A stretch of DNA of 35,295 nucleotides from Caulobacter sp. S45 (GCF_903642205.1 NZ_CAHJWH010000014.1:1-35295), one strand, 5' to 3'; positions 1 through 8,173 are shown, counted from the first letter of the stretch. The notes: a model not told the origin generated them from the sequence alone. Numbers and translations: made by a program.

Positions 1-1258
1 GCGTGGCCTCGGCCATGGCGGACGCGGTGTAGCGGGCGGCGCGGGCGTGGGCGGCTTCGCCGAGGCTTGCGCGCCGAGCCGGGTCCGTGGCGAGGGCGTC
101 CAGGCGGGCGGTGAGGGTGGCGTCGTCGCCGGGCGGGAAGAAGACCGCTGCCCCCTCCCAGAGTTCGCGGAAGGTGGCGATGTCGGAGAGGGCGAGCGGA
201 CAGCCAGCCTGGGCCGCCTCCAGCACCGCCAAGCCGAAGGGCTCGTAGAGGGAGGGAGAGACGAAGATGGGGCGGGCGGCGAGGCGGGCGTCCAGGTCAG
301 TCCCGGAGAGCGGGCCGAGGACGCGGATGTGTTGCAGCGCGACGCCCTGGCCGCCTGGACCCGCGATCGGGCCGGCGGCGGCGATGTCGATCCCGACCAG
401 GCGGCCGCTGGCTCGATCCAGTGTGGCGAGGTCCTTACCCCCGTCCCACAGCCTGCCCGCGGCAAGCACCGCCTGCGAGCCACGGGTCGCGGCGCCGCCA
501 AGCGCAGGAGGGTCGGCCAAGTCGCCGGGTCTTCTCTCCCCCTGCGCAGCGGGGGCAGGGGACGAGGCGAAGCCTGGTGGGGGAGGCGTCGCCGCGGCCG
601 GCGTACCAACAGCCGGCGGGGATGCCCCCTCCGTGACGACGCTACGCGTCGCGCCACCTCCCTCGCTACGCAGGGAAGCAGGATGGAGGGGCGGCGTCCT
701 GCCGTTGAGGACGACATGCGGAGCTTTGGACAGCCCGTAGGCTGTCTTGGTCGCTTCGGCGAAGGCGCGGCTGGGGGCGAGCAGGACGTCGGCGGCTGCG
801 TAGCCCCGGGTGCTCAGGCGGGCGCGCCAGGCGAGGTCTGGAGGCAGCGGCGCGGCGCCCTTCACGGCCGACCACCAGGTGGCCACGCAGGAGTGGCAGG
901 CGGCGAGGACCGGGACGGGAAGGGAATCGAAGGCCGCAAGAGCCGGGCTGTTCAGATGGATCAGGTGCGGACTCAGCTCGGCGACCAGCGCCGACAGGCG
1001 TGCGGCGGAGGCGGCGACCTCGGCCTCGTCGCCGGCGGTCCAGTCCAGCTCGCCGCCCAGTCCGCGCACCTCGAGGCCGGCGAGCGCCGCCTGTCGGCGC
1101 CGATCCTCGTCGGGCGCGGGACCGAGCACCGCCAAGGTGACGCGCAGCCCGGCCCGCACCAGCTCGCGGCCGAGGTCCAAGGCGTAGGTCCATACTCCGC
1201 CTACAGCGTCCGTGGTCATCAGGACGTGCGGTGCGCCCGCTGGTGGAGGACGGCTCAC
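1..1258 (-). CDS. Glycosyltransferase family 4 (GT-B fold), 3' end beyond window
   Basis: A GT4-type glycosyltransferase, expected to move a sugar from a nucleotide-sugar donor to a glycan or lipid acceptor in the cytoplasm. Frame -1 is open from GTG 1258 to the left edge, so at least 419 residues are seen and the C-terminus is missing. The GTG overlaps the TGA of the radical SAM gene (GTGA), supporting this start; ATG 1219 is an alternative. The N-terminal Rossmann half includes the DAVGGVW glycine-rich stretch near residue 18. The C-terminal half has EPFGLAVLE at residues 339-347, the E-x7-E donor-binding signature. Residues about 193-242 (P-, A- and G-rich) are encoded by a dispersed palindromic repeat inserted in frame between the two halves. 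Acceptor and donor are unknown. It is the last visible gene of the leftward cluster. Confidence 0.86.
   Translation of the reverse strand, partial: MSRPPPAGAPHVLMTTDAVGGVWTYALDLGRELVRAGLRVTLAVLGPAPDEDRRRQAALAGLEVRGLGGELDWTAGDEAEVAASAARLSALVAELSPHLIHLNSPALAAFDSLPVPVLAACHSCVATWWSAVKGAAPLPPDLAWRARLSTRGYAAADVLLAPSRAFAEATKTAYGLSKAPHVVLNGRTPPLHPASLRSEGGGATRSVVTEGASPPAVGTPAAATPPPPGFASSPAPAAQGERRPGDLADPPALGGAATRGSQAVLAAGRLWDGGKDLATLDRASGRLVGIDIAAAGPIAGPGGQGVALQHIRVLGPLSGTDLDARLAARPIFVSPSLYEPFGLAVLEAAQAGCPLALSDIATFRELWEGAAVFFPPGDDATLTARLDALATDPARRASLGEAAHARAARYTASAMAEAT
534..682. repeat. GC-rich palindromic dispersed repeat, copy 1 (inside the glycosyltransferase gene)
   Basis: About 149 bp with inverted ends (a CCCTGCGCAGCGGGGG-like left end, CTCGCTACGCAGGG right end) and internal CCCCCTCCGT and GCGCCACCTC blocks. 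The same blocks in the same order occur at 31406-31540, and a related layout at 16809-16919. Triplets in the glycosyltransferase frame (TTA, CTA and TCA on the plus strand would be stops) show no stop, so the element is translated as roughly 50 low-complexity residues. I see no transposase and no clear target duplication. Confidence 0.75.
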
Positions 1259-2541
1259 GCGCAGGCGGCTTCCAGCTCGGCCAAGGGGGCGGGGCGCTCG
1301 GCCTGGATGTCGCTGAAGCGGTCGAACTGCGTCAGGTAATGGGCGTGGGCGCGCTCCCAGGCCTGGTCGTCCGGCTCGCCCCAGAGCTTTCGGTAGTCGG
1401 GTGTGGACGGGTAGGGGTAGAGCGGCACCGGGTCGTTGGCCCAGACGCCGGCCGCCAACAGCTTCTCGCGCCAGGCGTCCACCAGGGCGGCCTCGCCGCC
1501 GTTGGCCTCGATCAGGTTGGCCTGGACGAAGGGCACGCTGCGGCGGGCGTGGATCAGGCGGTCGGCCAGCTCGTCGGTGGAGGCGCGGCACATCTTGTCG
1601 AGCGCGGCGCGCCCCTCGAAGGTCAGGCTCTCCACGCCCGCCTCGATGGACACGCAGCCGGCCGCGCCCAGCAGGTCGAGCATGTCGGGCTTCCAGAGGT
1701 CGATGCGGGTCTGCACGCCGAATTCGATGGCGCGCGCCTGCAGCGCCTCCAGCAGCGGGCGGTTGGGCAGGAAGATCTCGTCGACGAAGTAGAGGTAGCG
1801 CACCCCCTGGGCGATCAGGCCGTCCACCTCCTCCAGCAGGAGGGGCAAATCGCGCTTCCTGTAGGCGTCGCGGAAGTCGATCTTGGCGCAGAAGCTGCAG
1901 TGATAGGGGCAGCCCCGGGACGCCTCGACCTCAGCGCCAGGGCCGACGCCCTCGGTTCCGTAGCGATGGTGGTGGTGGGCGTGCCGCCGCAGCCATTCCG
2001 CCGGCCAGTGCAGCGCAGGCAGGTCGGTGAAGCGGCTGGCGTGGGCGGGGCCGGTCACCACCGTCGCGCCGTCCCGCTCGAAAGCGATGGCCGGCACGCT
2101 GTCCAGCGGCGGACGCGCGGCGAGGATGGCGACAATCTCCTCGCATTCGCCGCGCACGACGATGTCGCAGCCGAGCTTGCGGAGCGTCGGTCCGGGGGTG
2201 GACGAGCCGTGCGGGCCGACGGCCACGGTGGTCCCGCCGCGCCCGTCCAGCGCCAGCAGCACCTCGCGCGGGATGCGCAGCTCCGGCTGGGTGCAGCGCC
2301 AGAACAGGTAGGTGGGCGCGGTGGCGACCACGGTCAGGTCCGGCCCATAGGCCGCGACCTCGTCGGCCTGGGCGGCGATGGTGGCGGGGACGAGGTGGCC
2401 GTCGAAGATGCGCGCCTCGTGGCCCGCCCGCTCCAGCAGGGCCTGGGCGTAGCCGAGCTCCAGCGGCAGGTGCGGCTCCCGGCAGCCGAAATAGGTGCTG
2501 TGCTCGAAGCTCCAGGGCGGGTTGACGAGAGCTACGCGCAT
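1255..2541 (-). CDS. B12-binding-type radical SAM protein
   Basis: A 428-residue radical SAM enzyme with a cobalamin-binding-like N-terminal Rossmann domain (MRVALVNPPW, then an ELGYAQALLERAGHE stretch), followed by the SAM core. Its CxxxCxxC cluster motif, CPYHCSFC, has cysteines 211, 215 and 218, which would hold the 4Fe-4S cluster. Such proteins use SAM, often with cobalamin, for methylations or rearrangements on unreactive carbons. Its place between an epimerase and a glycosyltransferase suggests a sugar, lipid or glycan substrate, but that is inference. ATG 2541 was chosen because the conserved VALVNPP strand begins there and the upstream epimerase stops at 2546, leaving 4 nt. Its own TGA overlaps the next gene's GTG. 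I do not see a classic DxHxxG cobalamin loop, so actual B12 binding is uncertain. Confidence 0.85.
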   Translation of the reverse strand: MRVALVNPPWSFEHSTYFGCREPHLPLELGYAQALLERAGHEARIFDGHLVPATIAAQADEVAAYGPDLTVVATAPTYLFWRCTQPELRIPREVLLALDGRGGTTVAVGPHGSSTPGPTLRKLGCDIVVRGECEEIVAILAARPPLDSVPAIAFERDGATVVTGPAHASRFTDLPALHWPAEWLRRHAHHHHRYGTEGVGPGAEVEASRGCPYHCSFCAKIDFRDAYRKRDLPLLLEEVDGLIAQGVRYLYFVDEIFLPNRPLLEALQARAIEFGVQTRIDLWKPDMLDLLGAAGCVSIEAGVESLTFEGRAALDKMCRASTDELADRLIHARRSVPFVQANLIEANGGEAALVDAWREKLLAAGVWANDPVPLYPYPSTPDYRKLWGEPDDQAWERAHAHYLTQFDRFSDIQAERPAPLAELEAACA

Positions 2542-2545
2542 GGAG

Positions 2546-3655
2546 TCACTGGGCCGTTTCTGCGACGCGGTCGGCCAACTTGACCCCACGCGCCCCGGCC
2601 AGCCAGGCGGCGAGCTCCGCCACGCCCTCGCGCCATCCCCGTGCAGGCTTCAGCCCCAGCTCGGCCATGGCCCGTCGGTTGTCGGCCACGAAGTAGCGCT
2701 GGTCGCCCGCTCGCCAGTCGGAGAAGTCCAGCAGCACCGGCCGGCCGACCAGCGTCTCGATGTGGGCCAGCAGCCGGCGCAGGCTGACGGCGTTTGCGGG
2801 ACCGCCTCCGAGGTTGAAGGCGCGCCCGCCCACGCGCCCGATGTCGCGCCAGACCGCCATGTAGGCCTCCACCGCATCCTCCACGTGCAAGATGTCGCGC
2901 ACCTGGCGCCCGTCGCCGTAGATGCTGATCGGCTCGCCCGCCAGCGCGCGGATCAGGAAGTGGGCCACCCAGCCCTGGTCCTCCGTGCCCATCTGGCGGG
3001 GACCGTAGATGCAGCTCATCCGCAGCACCGCGGTCGGGAGGCCGAAGCTCCGGGCGTAGTCCAGCACGTACTGGTCCGCCGCCCCCTTGGAGCAGCCGTA
3101 GGGGGTGTGGAAGTCCAGGGGCCGGGCTTCGGACACCCCGTAGCGGCGCACCCCCGGATCGGCCGGAGCGTAGGCGCCGTCCTCCAGCCGCATCTCCAGG
3201 TCGTCGAGGTCGCCGTACACCTTGTTGGTGGAGGCGAAGACCACAGGCGTCGTCCCGCCCGCCGCGCGCAGGCTCTCCAGCAGCGACAGGGTGGCGCGCA
3301 CGTTGACGTCGAAGTCCTCCACCGGGGCGGTAAGGCTGGTGGTGACCGCCACCTGGGCCGCCAGGTGGAACACCGCGCTGGCGTCATGGGCCACGGCGTC
3401 CAGCGAAGACGCGTCACGCACGTCCGCGATCACCGCGGATATACGCTGCGGGTGCCGGCGCGTCAGCCAGTCCAGGTTCTGTTCGACGCCGGCCCGGGCC
3501 AGGGCGTCATAGACCACCACGTCGTGGCCTTCGCGCGCCAGCCGGTCGGCCAGGTTGCAGCCGATGAAGCCCGCCCCGCCGGTGACCAGCACCGGGCGGA
3601 CGGACCTGATCGCGGGAGCGGACACGTTGGGGTCCGAGACGCTCTCAGCGCTCAT
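2546..3655 (-). CDS. NAD-dependent epimerase, CDP-paratose 2-epimerase-like
   Basis: A 369-residue extended short-chain dehydrogenase/epimerase. The NAD-binding TGGAGFIG lies at residues 25-32, and the catalytic YxxxK is Y186/K190 (YGCSK). The STNKVYG stretch near 142 and the GPRQMGTEDQGWVAHF block resemble CDP-paratose/CDP-tyvelose 2-epimerases (RfbE type), so the likely substrate is a nucleotide sugar epimerised at C2; the exact sugar is not settled by sequence. ATG 3655 overlaps the upstream epimerase's TGA (ATGA), so I prefer it to a longer N-terminal extension that is Arg/Gly-rich and lies in the upstream gene. It is the second gene of the leftward operon. Confidence 0.9.
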   Translation of the reverse strand: MSAESVSDPNVSAPAIRSVRPVLVTGGAGFIGCNLADRLAREGHDVVVYDALARAGVEQNLDWLTRRHPQRISAVIADVRDASSLDAVAHDASAVFHLAAQVAVTTSLTAPVEDFDVNVRATLSLLESLRAAGGTTPVVFASTNKVYGDLDDLEMRLEDGAYAPADPGVRRYGVSEARPLDFHTPYGCSKGAADQYVLDYARSFGLPTAVLRMSCIYGPRQMGTEDQGWVAHFLIRALAGEPISIYGDGRQVRDILHVEDAVEAYMAVWRDIGRVGGRAFNLGGGPANAVSLRRLLAHIETLVGRPVLLDFSDWRAGDQRYFVADNRRAMAELGLKPARGWREGVAELAAWLAGARGVKLADRVAETAQ

Positions 3656-4764
3656 GCCACCAGGCCCCGGACTTCCAGTTCGCGCCGCGCCTCGCCGACG
3701 CGATCGGTCGCTTCCTGGCGGGCCACCCATTCCGCCAGTTCCGCCAGGCCGGCGTCGAAGTCCTGCCGGGGCGTGTAACCGAGCTGTTGGCGAGCCTTGG
3801 AGATGTCGGGAATGCAGTGGCGGATGTCGCCGACGCGGGTCTTGCCGGTCACTTCCGGCGCCACGCCGGGGCGGCCCATGGCGCGGGCCACCGCTTCCGC
3901 CACCTGGTTGACGGTCTTCTCCTCCCCACCGCCGATGTTGAACACCTCTCCGTCCGCCGCGTCCTGCTCGAGAGCCAGGGCGAAGGCCTCGGCCACATCG
4001 CCGACATGGACGAAGTCGCGGCGCTGTTCGCCGTCCTCGAAGACCATGGGCGGCTGGCCATTGGCGATGCGCGAGGAGAAGATGGCGAGCACCCCGGTAT
4101 AGGGGTTGGAGAGCGCCTGGCCCGGGCCGTAGACGTTCCAGAGCCGCAGCGCCGAACAGGCCATGCCATAGGCCGGGGCCACGGTGAGGGTGAGCCGCTC
4201 CTGCACGTATTTTCCAAGCGCATAGACGGAGGCGAGCGCCGGCCGCTTGCCCTCCGGCGTCGGCATGGGGACCAGCGGGCGGCCCTCGGCGTCGACGGGG
4301 TCCCAGCCGCCGTCGCGCGCGCGGCCAGCCCGCACGACCTCCTCGTACAGCCGCCCGTCGAGGTCCCGGTACAGCCCCTCGCCGTAGATGCTCATGGACG
4401 AGGCCGTGACGATCTTGCGGACGGGCCTGTCGATCAGCTGCTGCAACAGCACGGCGGTGCCGTAGTCGTTGACGGAGGTGTAGCGGTCCACCGCATACAT
4501 GCTCTGGCCCACGCCCACCTCCGCGGCGAGATGGATGACGCTGTCGCAGCCCTTCAGCGCCGTGATCAGCGTGCTCTCGTCGCGGATGTCGCCGATGACC
4601 AGTTCCGCATCGGCCGCAAGCTCGGCAGGGCGGCCGCGCCCCTGGTGCACCTGCTCGATCAGCGCGTCGAGGACGCGGACGCGATGGCCCCGGGCCAGCA
4701 GCGCCTCGGACACGTGCCGACCTATGAAGCCGGCGCCGCCGGTGATCAGGACGGTTTCCCCCAA
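3652..4764 (-). CDS. NAD-dependent epimerase/dehydratase, dTDP-L-rhamnose 4-epimerase-like
   Basis: A 370-residue extended SDR with TGGAGFIG at residues 8-15, the Ser-rich TASSMSIYGEG strand near 120-130 and the catalytic pair Y181/K185 (YALGK). The insert between the Ser strand and YxxxK, and the RLWNVYGPGQALSNPYTGV block, match nucleotide-sugar 4-epimerases acting on dTDP-6-deoxyhexoses; substrate assignment is tentative. It is the first gene of the leftward operon, opposite the inositol-phosphate synthase across a 215 bp shared upstream region. It is clearly different in sequence from the neighbouring epimerase, so the two probably catalyse successive or parallel steps rather than being a recent duplication. 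Confidence 0.9.
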   Translation of the reverse strand: MGETVLITGGAGFIGRHVSEALLARGHRVRVLDALIEQVHQGRGRPAELAADAELVIGDIRDESTLITALKGCDSVIHLAAEVGVGQSMYAVDRYTSVNDYGTAVLLQQLIDRPVRKIVTASSMSIYGEGLYRDLDGRLYEEVVRAGRARDGGWDPVDAEGRPLVPMPTPEGKRPALASVYALGKYVQERLTLTVAPAYGMACSALRLWNVYGPGQALSNPYTGVLAIFSSRIANGQPPMVFEDGEQRRDFVHVGDVAEAFALALEQDAADGEVFNIGGGEEKTVNQVAEAVARAMGRPGVAPEVTGKTRVGDIRHCIPDISKARQQLGYTPRQDFDAGLAELAEWVARQEATDRVGEARRELEVRGLVA

Positions 4765-4979
4765 TGTGCTCCCCCCTCGCGCCGACGACCGGTGGCGGAC
4801 CCTGCCCCTGCAGCCGGCCAGACCCAGCCCCGCCTCATCATCTAAGTTCCCGTTGGAACCCGAAGCGGGGCCGGGGTCAAGCCATTCAGAGCTTCCTAAG
4901 GCGTCAGCAGCGAAATGGGTTTCCCAAGCCGCGGCAATAGCGTCTAAGCTACAAAGCTTCGAGTTGAACCGGGCGCGTA
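4765..4979. promoter_or_regulatory. Divergent promoter region between epimerase and inositol-phosphate synthase
   Basis: A 215 bp non-coding stretch between the starts of the leftward and rightward arms of the cluster. Both promoters must lie here or very close by. The 60 bases before the synthase are poorer in GC than their surroundings and contain a short inverted repeat, AAGCT-ACAA-AGCTT at 4946-4959. I could not identify convincing -35/-10 boxes, and the synthase start lacks a strong Shine-Dalgarno sequence. Confidence 0.45.
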
Positions 4980-6104
4980 ATGGACGGAACTCTGCCGATC
5001 GGCCGCAAAACGGTGCGCCTGGGGATCGTGGGCGTGGGCAACTGCGCTTCCTCGCTGGTGCAGGGCTTGAGTTTCTACGGCTCCACGCAATCGAACGCGC
5101 CCGTGCCCGGGCTGATGCACCTGGAGCTTGGCGGCTACCACGTCGGTGATATCGAGGTGGCGTCGGCCTTCGACGTGACCGCCCCCAAGGTCGGTTGTGA
5201 CGTGGCGGAGGCGATCTTCGCAGTTCCCAACAACACCCACACCTTCGCCCAACCGCCCCGGACAGGGGTCACGGTTCAGCGCGGCCCGACGCTCGATGGC
5301 ATTGGCAAGTACGTGCGCGACAACGCCGCGGACTCCGATGCGCCGGTGGTGGACGTGGCCGAGGCGCTGCGCCGATCGGGCACCGAGGTGGTGGTCTCCT
5401 ATCTGCCCGTGGGCTCTCAGGCGGCGACGGAATACTACGCCGAGGCGGCGCTGAAGGCCGGCTGCGCCTTCGTCAACTGCGTGCCGGTGTTCATCGCCTC
5501 CGACCCCGTCTGGCGAGGCCGGTTCGAGACCGCCGGCCTGCCGATCGTGGGCGACGACATCAAGAGCCAGGTGGGCGCCACCATCGTCCACCGCATGCTC
5601 GCCAACCTGTTCCGCGAGCGCGGCGTGCGGCTGGACCGGACCTACCAGCTCAATGTCGGCGGCAATTCCGACTTCCAGAACATGCTGGAGCGGGAGCGGC
5701 TGGAGTCGAAGAAGATCTCCAAGACCCAGGCCGTCACCAGCCAGCTCGGCGAGCCGCTGCCGGCGGGCGACGTGCACGTGGGGCCGTCGGACTTCGTGCC
5801 TTGGCTCACCGACCGCAAGTTCGCCTTCATCCGGCTGGAGGGCACCACCTTCGGCGGCGTGCCGCTGAACTGCGAGCTGAAGCTCGAGGTCTGGGACAGC
5901 CCCAACTCCGCCGGCGTGGTGATCGACGCGGTACGCTGCGCCAAGCTGGCGCTCGACCGCGGCATCGGCGGCGCGCTGACCGGGCCGTCCTCCTACTTCA
6001 TGAAGTCGCCTCCCACACAGTTCACCGACGAGGAGGCGCGTGAGCGGACCGAGAGCTTCGTCGCCGGCGAGGGGGTCGCCGAAGGCGCCGGCGTCGGGGA
6101 GTGA
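4980..6104 (+). CDS. ino1: myo-Inositol-3-phosphate synthase
   Basis: A 374-residue protein that converts glucose 6-phosphate to 1D-myo-inositol 3-phosphate with bound NAD, in the cytoplasm. GVGNCASSL at residues 18-26 is the NAD-binding loop of the short bacterial (actinobacterial-type) form. NVGGNSDF near residue 225 and the following [11 protein letters not shown] stretch carry the conserved lysines of the active site. Length fits the short bacterial form rather than the >500-residue eukaryotic one. ATG 4980 gives a small N-terminal extension; GTG 5012 is a possible alternative. It opens the rightward arm and its TGA overlaps the next gene's GTG. Most proteobacteria lack inositol-containing lipids, so its presence among sugar enzymes implies a dedicated inositol product. 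Confidence 0.92.
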   Translation: MDGTLPIGRKTVRLGIVGVGNCASSLVQGLSFYGSTQSNAPVPGLMHLELGGYHVGDIEVASAFDVTAPKVGCDVAEAIFAVPNNTHTFAQPPRTGVTVQRGPTLDGIGKYVRDNAADSDAPVVDVAEALRRSGTEVVVSYLPVGSQAATEYYAEAALKAGCAFVNCVPVFIASDPVWRGRFETAGLPIVGDDIKSQVGATIVHRMLANLFRERGVRLDRTYQLNVGGNSDFQNMLERERLESKKISKTQAVTSQLGEPLPAGDVHVGPSDFVPWLTDRKFAFIRLEGTTFGGVPLNCELKLEVWDSPNSAGVVIDAVRCAKLALDRGIGGALTGPSSYFMKSPPTQFTDEEARERTESFVAGEGVAEGAGVGE

Positions 6105-6691
6105 CGACCACCTTCCACCTCGTGCGCCACGGCAGCCACGACCGCCTCGACCGCACCCTCTGCGGTCGCATGGACGGTGTGCGCCTCGGTACCGCCGGAC
6201 AGAAGGAGGCGCAGGGCGCAGCGGAGCGGCTGGCCGGCGACGATCTGGCGGCCGTGGTCAGCAGCCCGCTGGAGCGATGCCGCCAGACGGCCGACGCCGT
6301 AGCCGAGGGCCACGGCCTGCCGGTCGAGACGGACGCCGCCTTCGTAGAGCTCGACTTCGGCGAGTGGACCGGCCTGTCCTTCACCGAGCTGGAGGCCGAT
6401 CCGCGCTGGGAGCCTTGGAACAGCCGTCGCAGCCTGAACCGGCCGCCCGGCGGCGAAAGCCTGGGCGAGGCGCAGATGCGCAGCGTACGGGGCCTGGAGC
6501 AGCTCCGCGCCCGCCATCCCGGACAGGCGGTCGCGGTCGTCACGCACAGCGACATCATCAAGGCCCTCGCCGCGCACGTCCTGGGCCTGAACCTCGACCT
6601 GTACCATCGCTTCGACGTCGACCCGGCCTCCATCACCACCCTGGCGCTGGGGGACTGGGGCGCGAAGCTGATCCGCCTCAACCTCCGCTAA
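6101..6691 (+). CDS. Histidine phosphatase (phosphoglycerate mutase-like) family protein
   Basis: A 196-residue histidine phosphatase. The LVRHG motif gives the phosphorylated His10, and VVTHSD supplies the second active-site histidine, H149. [11 protein letters not shown] and ELDFGEWTG are typical of cobC/PhoE-type phosphatases rather than true mutases. The GTG start overlaps the stop of the inositol-phosphate synthase (GTGA), so translation is coupled. An attractive inference is that it dephosphorylates inositol 3-phosphate or another cluster sugar phosphate; family members have diverse small-molecule substrates, so this is not shown by sequence. The 3' end, including the stop, is copied in a short tandem repeat. 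Confidence 0.88.
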   Translation: MTTTFHLVRHGSHDRLDRTLCGRMDGVRLGTAGQKEAQGAAERLAGDDLAAVVSSPLERCRQTADAVAEGHGLPVETDAAFVELDFGEWTGLSFTELEADPRWEPWNSRRSLNRPPGGESLGEAQMRSVRGLEQLRARHPGQAVAVVTHSDIIKALAAHVLGLNLDLYHRFDVDPASITTLALGDWGAKLIRLNLR

Positions 6692-6723
6692 GCCCGAACT
6701 CCGCTAAGCCCGAACTCCGCTAA
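6682..6723 (+). repeat. 16-bp tandem repeat (about 2.6 copies) over a stop codon
   Basis: The unit ACTCCGCTAAGCCCGA (first copy with one mismatch) is repeated so that CTCCGCTAA occurs three times. The first TAA ends the histidine phosphatase; the others lie in the 59 bp gap before the glycosidase gene. It looks like replication slippage. I see no regulatory role. Confidence 0.85.
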
Positions 6724-6750
6724 ATCTGGCGTCAGAAAGGACCCCGCCCT

Positions 6751-7659
6751 GTGATCGAAGCGGCGATGATCTGGAACGAACCCAACAACAAGTCGCATTG
6801 GGACCCGGAGGTCGACCCGGACTGGTCTCGCTTCGGCGAGCTGGTGACCCGCGCAGGCTCGGCGATCCGCTCAGCCAACCCACAGCTGCCGCGAGTGCTT
6901 GGCGGCATGTCGCCGATCGACCCGGACTTCCTCCGCAAGCTTGAGCGCTACGGCGCCATGAACGCCCTGGACGCGGTGGCCGTGCACGGCTTCCCGCTGG
7001 ACTGGAACCTGTGGTCCATCAATGACTGGCCGGCCAAGCTGGCGGAAATCACCTCCGTCACCCATAAGCCCGTCTGGGTCAGCGAGGTGGGGGTCTCCTC
7101 CTTCGGGGCCGAGGAGGTGCAGGCCTGGGGCCTGACCCGCACCGCCGAGCTGCTGCACGGCCGCTCCCCTCGGGTGCACTGGTACTCGCTCTACGACCTG
7201 CCCCGAGCCTGGGAGGCCACCACCCGCCACAAGGAGGCGGAAGGCAGCTCCTACTATCGCCACTTCTACATGGGTCTGCTGCGCGAGGACGGCGCGCCCA
7301 AGCTGGCGCTGGAGGCCTACCGGCCCCATGCGGGTTGGATGGGCCTGTGCCAGTGGTTCCACTTCCAGGACCATCGGCTGGACGAGGCTGTGGGCTGGAT
7401 GAAGGAACTGGGCGTCACCTACCTGCGCACGGGCCTGTCCTGGGCCGACAGCTTCCGACCCGGCGCCCTGGACTGGTTCGACCGTCAGATGGAGGCGCTG
7501 TCAGGCTTCGACGTCACCGTCACCTTCTGCTTCACGCCCGAGCACCTGGGCGTCGCGCCCCACCACAGCAGCGCCCCCGAGCGACCTGAGGACTTCGCCG
7601 AGTTCTGCGCCGCCATGGTGGAGCGCTACGCCCCGGCCCGCGCTGTCGCTGCAGCCTGA
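6751..7659 (+). CDS. Clan-A glycoside hydrolase-like protein with circularly permuted barrel order
   Basis: A 302-residue protein related to (beta/alpha)8 glycosidases of the GH39/GH5 type. IWNEPN lies at residues 7-12, putting the usual beta-4 acid/base glutamate at E10. E112 in VSEVG is in the position of the beta-7 nucleophile. The barrel then closes at GLLREDGAPKLALEAY (about 175-190), as a normal C-terminus would. From residue 195 the protein continues with GWMGLCQWFHF and LGVTYLRTGLSW, which look like strands 1-3 of such a barrel, ending with the helix that should precede strand 4. So the missing N-terminal third sits at the C-terminus. GTG 6751 follows an AAAGGA about 9 nt away; there is no room upstream for a normal N-terminal part. 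No signal peptide is seen. The substrate may be the glycan made by this cluster. Confidence 0.75.
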   Translation: MIEAAMIWNEPNNKSHWDPEVDPDWSRFGELVTRAGSAIRSANPQLPRVLGGMSPIDPDFLRKLERYGAMNALDAVAVHGFPLDWNLWSINDWPAKLAEITSVTHKPVWVSEVGVSSFGAEEVQAWGLTRTAELLHGRSPRVHWYSLYDLPRAWEATTRHKEAEGSSYYRHFYMGLLREDGAPKLALEAYRPHAGWMGLCQWFHFQDHRLDEAVGWMKELGVTYLRTGLSWADSFRPGALDWFDRQMEALSGFDVTVTFCFTPEHLGVAPHHSSAPERPEDFAEFCAAMVERYAPARAVAAA

Positions 7660-7663
7660 CCAG

Positions 7664-8173
7664 GTGAGCCCGACCGCCCTTGCGGGGTTGGACCTGGACT
7701 GGGTCACGCCCGGCCTGGCGGTGGGCGGCGCGTTCCCGACGTCGGCCATCCCGACCCTGGCGGCTGGGGGCGTGGGCGCCGTGATCGACTTGCGCAGCGA
7801 GGCCAAGGACGATGCGGCCGGGCTTGCCCGAGCGGGTATCGCGTTGCTGCACCTGCCGACGCAGGACCATTGCGCGTTGAGCCAGCGGGACATGGACGCC
7901 GGCGTCGCCTTCGCTCTGCCCAGGCTCGGCGACGGCGGGGTGCTGGTCCACTGTCGCGAAGGGATCGGCCGTTCGGTGACGCTCTGTCTATGCATCCTGA
8001 CGGCGACAGGCATGACGCCGCTGCAGGCCATGCGGACGATCAAGGCGGCGCGCGTCTGGGCGTCCCCGAGTCCACCCCAGTTCGACGCCTTCGCCACCTG
8101 GCTGGGACGGCGCGGCATCGAGGCTCCGCCCTTCCAGGCGCTCGCCGCCATCGCCTACAGCCACCTGGGCTGA
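7664..8173 (+). CDS. Dual-specificity/tyrosine-type protein phosphatase-like protein
   Basis: A 169-residue cysteine phosphatase. The P-loop HCREGIGRS (H96, C97, R103) matches HCxxGxxR, with D68 in PTQDHCALS as a likely general acid. The start is GTG 7664, just 4 nt after the preceding stop, and the stop lies 3 nt before the next gene, so it is inside the operon. Members act on phosphoproteins, but bacterial ones also act on phospholipids and phosphoinositides. Next to an inositol-phosphate synthase and a kinase-like domain, an inositol, sugar or lipid phosphate is a reasonable but unproven substrate. Confidence 0.82.
   Translation: MSPTALAGLDLDWVTPGLAVGGAFPTSAIPTLAAGGVGAVIDLRSEAKDDAAGLARAGIALLHLPTQDHCALSQRDMDAGVAFALPRLGDGGVLVHCREGIGRSVTLCLCILTATGMTPLQAMRTIKAARVWASPSPPQFDAFATWLGRRGIEAPPFQALAAIAYSHLG

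Noticed and set aside
534-682. CRISPR array or insertion sequence as an explanation for the GC-rich repeats
   Set aside because: Copies are single and dispersed with no regular spacers, no transposase gene and no clear target-site duplication.
666-1193. 175-residue minus-strand frame as a separate gene
   Set aside because: It is an Arg/Pro-rich out-of-frame shadow of the glycosyltransferase, whose own frame is open through the same stretch.
47-1339. Long plus-strand open frame opposite the glycosyltransferase
   Set aside because: Its translation is Gly/Arg-rich without any recognisable motif; the minus strand carries a GT4 protein with correct signatures. High GC creates such shadow frames across the whole window.
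4946-4959. AAGCT-ACAA-AGCTT as a defined operator
   Set aside because: Only five-base arms; such repeats arise often by chance, so it is mentioned only as part of the divergent promoter region.
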